From Mariniphaga sp. (GTDB lineage Bacteria; Bacteroidota; Bacteroidia; Bacteroidales; Prolixibacteraceae), in contig JAHYIT010000006.1 of NCBI GenBank assembly GCA_019429205.1, forward strand, positions 17,236-81,235: 64,000 bases of DNA. Reading direction: 5' to 3'. The notes below the pieces were generated by a model, which was given only the letters and a program-made list of their open reading frames with translations, was not told where the DNA came from and ran no database searches. A program made the position numbers and the translations under genes. The stretch's first letter is position 1; each line of letters starts with the position of its first letter. Positions 58,332 to 64,000 of this stretch are shown one piece after another.

Positions 58332-60574
58332 AATTAGCTTACATTGCAACTTATCCTCCCCGTGAGTGTGGAATTGGCACATTTACTAACAACCTGTTCA
58401 AATCGATGCTGAACGGGAATGTAAACCAGAATGAAGAGAATGAGGGTTTTGTGGTTGCCTTAAATGACAATGAACTTGAATATAAATACCCTGATGAAGT
58501 TAAAGCGACTATCAGGCAGGATTACCAGGAAGATTATCTGAAGGCGGTAAAGTACATTAACCTGAGCGGCGCCGACGTTTGTATTCTCCAGCATGAATTT
58601 GGCATTTTTGGCGGGCAGAGCGGGGTTTATATTCTTCCGTTGCTGCACCGGCTTGAAATTCCGCTTGTTGTAACACTGCATACCATTCTTAAAGCTCCAT
58701 CGTATAACGAAAAAGCCATTCTGAAGGAAATTTGCAAAATGGCAAATAAGGTTGTGGTAATGAGTATTAAAGCCATCGAGTTTTTAACCACCATTTACGA
58801 TGTGCCTAAAGAAAAAATTGCATTAATTGAACATGGAGTCCCGGATATTCATTTCAACCCCGAAAAATCGAAAAAAGAGTTTAAACTTGAAAACAAGAAA
58901 GTGCTGCTCACTTTTGGGTTTATCGGACGAAGCAAGGGCATTGAAACGGTTATAAAAGCGCTGCCTGACGTAGTAAAAAAATACCCGGAACTCATTTATA
59001 TAGTTTTGGGGAAAACCCATCCGAATGTGCTGCGTCATTCCGGTGAAGAATACCGGATTTCCCTTTTGCGTTTGGTGAAAAACCTTCATCTTGAAAAACA
59101 TGTTCTGTTTTTAAATGAATTTATTGACGAACAGAATTTATTCAAATATTTATATGCCTGCGATATTTACATCACACCGTATTTAAACGAAGCCCAGATT
59201 ACCAGCGGAACACTTTCATACGCGGTTGGAGTGGGAGCCGCTGTGCTTTCAACGCCTTACTGGCATGCAGCAGAACTACTGGCAAAAGGAAGAGGCCGGT
59301 TGTTTCATTTTAATGATTCGGATGAACTGGCGAATACATTATCTCAACTCTTCGATAATCCGGAACAACTTAAGAAATTAAAAAACAAAGCCGGTGAATA
59401 CGGTAAAAAGATAACCTGGCCCAAAACCGGAGAAAAATATGTTGCGCTGGCCGGAAAAATACTTGAGGAGGAGCATTTGGAAGTTGACAAAAAAGAATCG
59501 GAGCTCGATTTGCTCATTCTCCCCCCTTTTTCACTTACCCACATCAACCGGTTAACCGACGATACCGGTATTATTCAGCACGCCAAATTCGGCATCCCAA
59601 ACTTAAAAGAGGGGTATTGTCTTGACGATAATTCACGGGCTTTGCTGATGGTTTTAATGGCCTACCGGCAGATGAAAGACAAACGGGCGCTTGAACTGTC
59701 GCCTATTTATCTGAGCTACATTCATTACCTTCAAAATCCGGACGGGACTTTCCGGAATTTCCTGAGTTTCAGCCGGAATTTTCTGGACGAGAAGGGTTCT
59801 GAAGATTCGTTTGGACGGACCATCTGGGCTCTGGGTTATTTACTGGGAAATGCCCCAAATGATGCTTATTATCAAACGGGCAGATTGATATTTTTTAATG
59901 CAGCTCCCAATTTCGAGAAGTTGACTTCCATACGGGGAATTGCCAACACCATGATTGGAATCAGTTATTACCTGAAAAGCAATCCTTCAGATGATTCAAT
60001 GACTGAAAGATTAAGAAACTTCGCGAATGTTTTAATGAAACATTACAAGGAAAATCAGTCTGACGGCTGGACCTGGTTTGAATCGTTGCTGGCTTATGAC
60101 AATGGAATTCTGCCTTTGGCATTGTTACATTCAGCCGAAATACTGAACGATGAGATAATTACGCAAACAGCCATTGATTCTATGAACTTTCTGACTGAGC
60201 ATACTTTAAAGGATAATTATTTATCGATAATTGGCAACGAAAAATGGTATAAAAAAGAAGGCGAACGTTCCGTTTTTGCCCAGCAACCCATCGATGCCAT
60301 GGCCATGGTGTTGATGTATCACCAGGCATTTCACGTAACAAACGACAAAGAGTACCTGAATAAATTATACACTTCATTTTTGTGGTTTTTGGGTGAAAAC
60401 GATTTGCGCATGAGTTTATACGATTTTGAAACCAAAGGGTGTTGCGACGGGTTTGAAAGTTACGGTGTAAACCGCAACCAGGGCGCTGAAAGTTCGCTGG
60501 CCTATTTAATTTCACACTTAACCGTATTGCAGGCTTACGAAGAATTTCACAGGTCGGATTTAAAATTGGTATAA
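58328..60574 (+). CDS. Glycosyltransferase (GT4-like) fused to an alpha/alpha-barrel domain
   Basis: YPPRECGIGTFTNNLF, QHEFGIFGGQSG, LLTFGFIGRSKGIETVIKALP; C-terminal helical repeats with catalytic-barrel-like WTWFESLLAYDNGILPLALL. Confidence 0.85.
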   Translation: MKLAYIATYPPRECGIGTFTNNLFKSMLNGNVNQNEENEGFVVALNDNELEYKYPDEVKATIRQDYQEDYLKAVKYINLSGADVCILQHEFGIFGGQSGVYILPLLHRLEIPLVVTLHTILKAPSYNEKAILKEICKMANKVVVMSIKAIEFLTTIYDVPKEKIALIEHGVPDIHFNPEKSKKEFKLENKKVLLTFGFIGRSKGIETVIKALPDVVKKYPELIYIVLGKTHPNVLRHSGEEYRISLLRLVKNLHLEKHVLFLNEFIDEQNLFKYLYACDIYITPYLNEAQITSGTLSYAVGVGAAVLSTPYWHAAELLAKGRGRLFHFNDSDELANTLSQLFDNPEQLKKLKNKAGEYGKKITWPKTGEKYVALAGKILEEEHLEVDKKESELDLLILPPFSLTHINRLTDDTGIIQHAKFGIPNLKEGYCLDDNSRALLMVLMAYRQMKDKRALELSPIYLSYIHYLQNPDGTFRNFLSFSRNFLDEKGSEDSFGRTIWALGYLLGNAPNDAYYQTGRLIFFNAAPNFEKLTSIRGIANTMIGISYYLKSNPSDDSMTERLRNFANVLMKHYKENQSDGWTWFESLLAYDNGILPLALLHSAEILNDEIITQTAIDSMNFLTEHTLKDNYLSIIGNEKWYKKEGERSVFAQQPIDAMAMVLMYHQAFHVTNDKEYLNKLYTSFLWFLGENDLRMSLYDFETKGCCDGFESYGVNRNQGAESSLAYLISHLTVLQAYEEFHRSDLKLV

Positions 60575-60581
60575 AAATAAA

Positions 60582-60602
60582 AGTTACATCATTCACACAT
60601 TT
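60582..60602. repeat. Right arm of 21-bp perfect inverted repeat
   Basis: AGTTACATCATTCACACATTT, exact reverse complement of 57789-57809. Confidence 0.9.
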
Positions 60603-60701
60603 CCACGTTTTACCGTACCCGGATTACTGATGCCATTTTTTTTAATATAATCTTTATCGGAGAGCAATAAGATAATAAGGTAGAAATCAAATGTGCAACT
60701 A

Positions 60702-60783
60702 TTTTACTAAGGTTAATACATTGAAAATAAGGTTTTTCTGTTTCTGAATAAACCTTATTTTCTTTCATCAAACCTTAGTAAAA
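60702..60783. repeat. Nested double inverted repeat
   Basis: Outer arms TTTTACTAAGGTT/AACCTTAGTAAAA (13 bp), inner arms GAAAATAAGGTTT/AAACCTTATTTTC (13 bp). Confidence 0.9.
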
Positions 60784-60840
60784 CTGGCAAACAACAGAAA
60801 GGTAACCTTATTCCCTTATTAATAATGAAAAAAAATGGTA

Positions 60841-61581
60841 TTACTTCTTCATTCTCGCTGATACTTTCTTTTGCTTTAACTTAAGTCTCAATTCTTCCTT
60901 ATCCAACTTAAGTTTGCTGTTTTCTTTAACCAGTTTTTCAATGGTTTTCCCTAATTTTTTATTTACAACATCGGTTTCAATTTTTGCATTTATTACGTCG
61001 AAGCGCAAATCCTGTAACTGAACCAATTGCTCTTTTAATTGCCGGTGTAATTCAAGTAGTTCAATTTCTTTTTGTTTTAATGCTGTAATATCGGTGGCTA
61101 CTATAATATAATTATCGCCGTGCAGGTAAGCGGGTAATAACCGAACAGACAGTCTTAGCCAGGTTGAGTTGGTTAAGGATATTATCAGCACACTGTTTTT
61201 TCGGGTAGTCAATTTCTCCAGCAGGTTTTCCAGGTTTAATTTGTCACCAGGAATGATATAATCTTTAAAATATGAACCAATTACATGGTTAACCGGATGT
61301 TTTACGAGTTCAGCAAACCGGTTATTGCAATACAAAATCAGACCTTCTTTGTTCAATGTAACTGCCCCTCCGTGCATTTCTTCAACAAAAGTACGATAGG
61401 GTGTTTCAGACGAAGAAAGCGAATAAACCTGTTCTCCTTTTTCACCTGAAATTACAATTGCATCCACTTCTCCGCTTCGTATTGCTGAAAGCATTTCTTT
61501 TGTTTCCAACAGGCGGGAATGTAATTCTTCATTGTCAACTATTAGCTGCTCCTTTGTTTTGGATGTTGCTGTATTTGTCAT
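60841..61581 (-). CDS. PAS domain protein with C-terminal coiled coil, no kinase domain
   Basis: MLSAIRSGEVDAIVISGEKGEQVYSLSSSETPYRTFVEEMHGGAVTLNKEGLILYCNNRFAEL; charged heptad-like C-terminus. Confidence 0.85.
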   Translation of the reverse strand: MTNTATSKTKEQLIVDNEELHSRLLETKEMLSAIRSGEVDAIVISGEKGEQVYSLSSSETPYRTFVEEMHGGAVTLNKEGLILYCNNRFAELVKHPVNHVIGSYFKDYIIPGDKLNLENLLEKLTTRKNSVLIISLTNSTWLRLSVRLLPAYLHGDNYIIVATDITALKQKEIELLELHRQLKEQLVQLQDLRFDVINAKIETDVVNKKLGKTIEKLVKENSKLKLDKEELRLKLKQKKVSARMKK

Positions 61582-61611
61582 AAATCGAATGTTTTAATTC
61601 GTTAAAAAACA

Positions 61612-61965
61612 TTACGTTTTTGCTAATTTTCTCAGGTCTAAACCCACAAGCACTTTCTCTTCATTCGACATATCGCCAATGATGCGCCTGAAAGGGAGCG
61701 GCAGTTTTTTAATCAGGGTTGGGGCTGCAATTATCTGTTCCTCTTTTGCCAAAAGCGGGTTTTTGTAGAGGTCAATCACTTCCAGTTCATATTGCCCTTC
61801 AAGATATTCTTCGCAAATCTTTTTCAGGTTCGATATGGCCAGCACCGATCGGGCTGTAGAACCGGTAATGAACAACCGAAGCATATATTTATCGTGGCCC
61901 ACATCAGCCGCGGTCTGATTAAACTCTTCTGTGGCACTTTTTACTTTTGCTTTTTTCTCGTTCAT
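61612..61965 (-). CDS. kaiB: KaiB family circadian clock protein
   Basis: [72 protein letters not shown]. Confidence 0.95.
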   Translation of the reverse strand: MNEKKAKVKSATEEFNQTAADVGHDKYMLRLFITGSTARSVLAISNLKKICEEYLEGQYELEVIDLYKNPLLAKEEQIIAAPTLIKKLPLPFRRIIGDMSNEEKVLVGLDLRKLAKT

Positions 61966-61995
61966 AACTTATATCTTACGAATATTGTTTATTCT

Positions 61996-62337
61996 TCAGT
62001 TCGCTTCCAATAAATCCAGGCCAATTAAAACGCGTTCTGTATCTGAGAGATCACCGATTATTTTGCGAACAGGTACCGGTAATTTCCTGATTAATGTTGG
62101 CAGGGCAACAATTTGATACTCGTTGGCCAAATGTGGATTTTCCAACAGATCGATCACTTCAATGGAGTATTTTCCGTCCAGTTGTTCTTCACAAATTTTT
62201 TTCAAATTGGTAAATGCAGTAATGGCTTTTGGTGTTTGCCCGGCTACATATAACCGAAGTATCCACATGTCTTTTGTTGTTTTGCCTGGTGTTTTTTCCT
62301 TAACTTTTACATCCGGGTTTTCTTTATCTGGCATCAT
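61996..62337 (-). CDS. kaiB: KaiB family circadian clock protein, second copy
   Basis: [72 protein letters not shown]. Confidence 0.95.
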   Translation of the reverse strand: MMPDKENPDVKVKEKTPGKTTKDMWILRLYVAGQTPKAITAFTNLKKICEEQLDGKYSIEVIDLLENPHLANEYQIVALPTLIRKLPVPVRKIIGDLSDTERVLIGLDLLEAN

Positions 62338-63920
62338 AGTATAGTTTTTTTATAGTTTCTTTTGTTGAATCTGAATCGTTCTATTTCACGTTTTTTCCGT
62401 TCAATATCATTCTTTCGTTTCAGCACTTCGGCATTTTCCAGCGCTTCCTGTGCAATACGGGCCGAGCCGGTTAAAAAACCATCTGGGCCTATATAAACCT
62501 TACGTAACTCTACGCCGTGGTTGGTTAAAATGAATTCGCGAATTTGGTTGGAATTGGCCATACCCCTTGATTTAAGGACGTACATTCCCCTGTTTCGTTC
62601 GCCGTTTAATTCTATATCACGAAGCAGCAGCCAGGTATCAATAAGCGATGAAATGTTTGTATCAGCATGCTCCAATGCAGTTCCGCAGGTTGTTAAGCTG
62701 GTAAATAAGGCCGTTATTTGATTCAACTTCAGGAAATCGACAATACGCATGAGCATTGTTTTTACTTCGAACTCTTTATCGCCAATTACGAAAGTATTTA
62801 TTGGATCGAAAATTACAACTTCAGGTTTGAAATCATTAACCGCCTTGTGTGTTGCAACCAGGTGCATTTCCAAACCATAAAATGTGGGCCGGGTTGCCTG
62901 AAATTGTAAAAGTCCTTTCTGCACCAGGGGTTCAAGGTCAATTCCAATAGAAAGCATATTCCGTATAAGCTGGGTTGGAGATTCTTCGAAACAGAAATAA
63001 AGAACACGTTCGCCACGTTTACATGCTGCTTCGGCAAAGTGTGCTGCAATACTTGTTTTTCCCAATCCGGCAGTTCCCGAAATGAGTACGGTGCTCCCCC
63101 TGAAATACCCTTTTCCTTCAAGCATTTTATCGAGTGCAGTTATACCACTGGAGATTCTTTTATTTGTAACCGTGTGGTTTAATCCCAGGGAAGTTACCGG
63201 TAATATCGAAAAACCATCTTCGTTAATCAGAAACGGATATTCATTGGTACCATGAAGCGACCCACGATACTTAACAATCCGTAACCGGCGGGTGGAATTT
63301 TGTTGAGTAACCCGGTGATCGAGCATAATAACACAATCCGAAACATACTCTTCCAAACCCTGGCGTGTTAGAGTTTCGTTTCCGCGTTCACCGGTTATAA
63401 TTGCGGTAACCTTTTTTTCTTTCAGCCAACGGAACAAACGCCGCAGTTCGGCACGCAGAATCAGTTGGTTGGGCAATCCTGCAAACAAGGATTCAATGGT
63501 GTCCAAAACAACTCGTTTTGCTCCAATGGAATCAATGGCATAACCAAGGCGAATGAATAATGCTTCCAAATCGTATTCGCCGGTCTCTGCAATCTCACTG
63601 CGTTCGATGTGGACGTGTTCGAGCACAATTTTTTTGTTTTTTACAAGGTCGTCCAAATCGAAACCAAGTGAAGAAACATTTTGTATCAATTCTTCATTTG
63701 TTTCTTCGAACGACATAAACACGCCGGGTTCGTTAAACTGTGTTACTCCCCGCACAATAAACTCCATTCCGAACAGCGTTTTTCCACAACCTGCACCACC
63801 GCAAACAAGCGTTGGCCTGCCGGCAGGTAATCCGCCATTGGTTATTTCATCGAATCCCTGAATTCCGGTTGGCGACTTGTGTAGTTCATGGCCGAAGGGT
63901 TTCTCTTCCGTTTTTTTCAT
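62334..63920 (-). CDS. kaiC: KaiC-like double RecA/P-loop ATPase
   Basis: CI Walker [17 protein letters not shown] Walker [26 protein letters not shown] region. Start moved to [20 protein letters not shown]. Confidence 0.95.
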   Translation of the reverse strand: MKKTEEKPFGHELHKSPTGIQGFDEITNGGLPAGRPTLVCGGAGCGKTLFGMEFIVRGVTQFNEPGVFMSFEETNEELIQNVSSLGFDLDDLVKNKKIVLEHVHIERSEIAETGEYDLEALFIRLGYAIDSIGAKRVVLDTIESLFAGLPNQLILRAELRRLFRWLKEKKVTAIITGERGNETLTRQGLEEYVSDCVIMLDHRVTQQNSTRRLRIVKYRGSLHGTNEYPFLINEDGFSILPVTSLGLNHTVTNKRISSGITALDKMLEGKGYFRGSTVLISGTAGLGKTSIAAHFAEAACKRGERVLYFCFEESPTQLIRNMLSIGIDLEPLVQKGLLQFQATRPTFYGLEMHLVATHKAVNDFKPEVVIFDPINTFVIGDKEFEVKTMLMRIVDFLKLNQITALFTSLTTCGTALEHADTNISSLIDTWLLLRDIELNGERNRGMYVLKSRGMANSNQIREFILTNHGVELRKVYIGPDGFLTGSARIAQEALENAEVLKRKNDIERKKREIERFRFNKRNYKKTIL

Positions 63921-64000
63921 TAACTCAATATCTTTAAACTGATGGCATAAAATTATGGAGTACAACAAAGGATGTTGTTACACCATTATGAAAAATATTT

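Overview
The window is about 64 kb of a Bacteroidota chromosome. It looks like Bacteroidales/Marinilabiliales, inferred from TAnnTTTG-type promoters, family content and Tat-type Gfo/Idh proteins; this was not tested. Most of it is ordinary core and catabolic coding sequence: a fused 2-oxoacid dehydrogenase E1, nfo, D-amino-acid aminotransferase, transketolase, 3-PGDH, RimO, Rex, a TonB receptor, Gfo/Idh and ThuA family sugar genes, and a hemicellulose locus (GH43, GH10 xylanase, GPH symporter / SSS symporter, GH130, AGE epimerase). More distinctive loci are: (i) a trimeric NAD(H)-linked [FeFe]-hydrogenase with a short beta subunit; (ii) a c-heme-motif sensor kinase + sigma54 regulator + archaemetzincin cluster; (iii) a kaiC-kaiB-kaiB-PAS operon; (iv) a three-gene glycosyltransferase operon bracketed by a perfect 21-bp inverted repeat. 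The most unusual DNA-level signals are: heptanucleotide tandem tracts that begin at stop codons and co-occur with a two-copy 140-bp MITE-like element; a RAYT transposase gene carrying REP palindromes in-frame inside its own ORF, plus a 3'-end RAYT remnant next door; and nested palindromes between the GT operon and the kai operon. All family calls come from motif recognition by eye. No database search was run.
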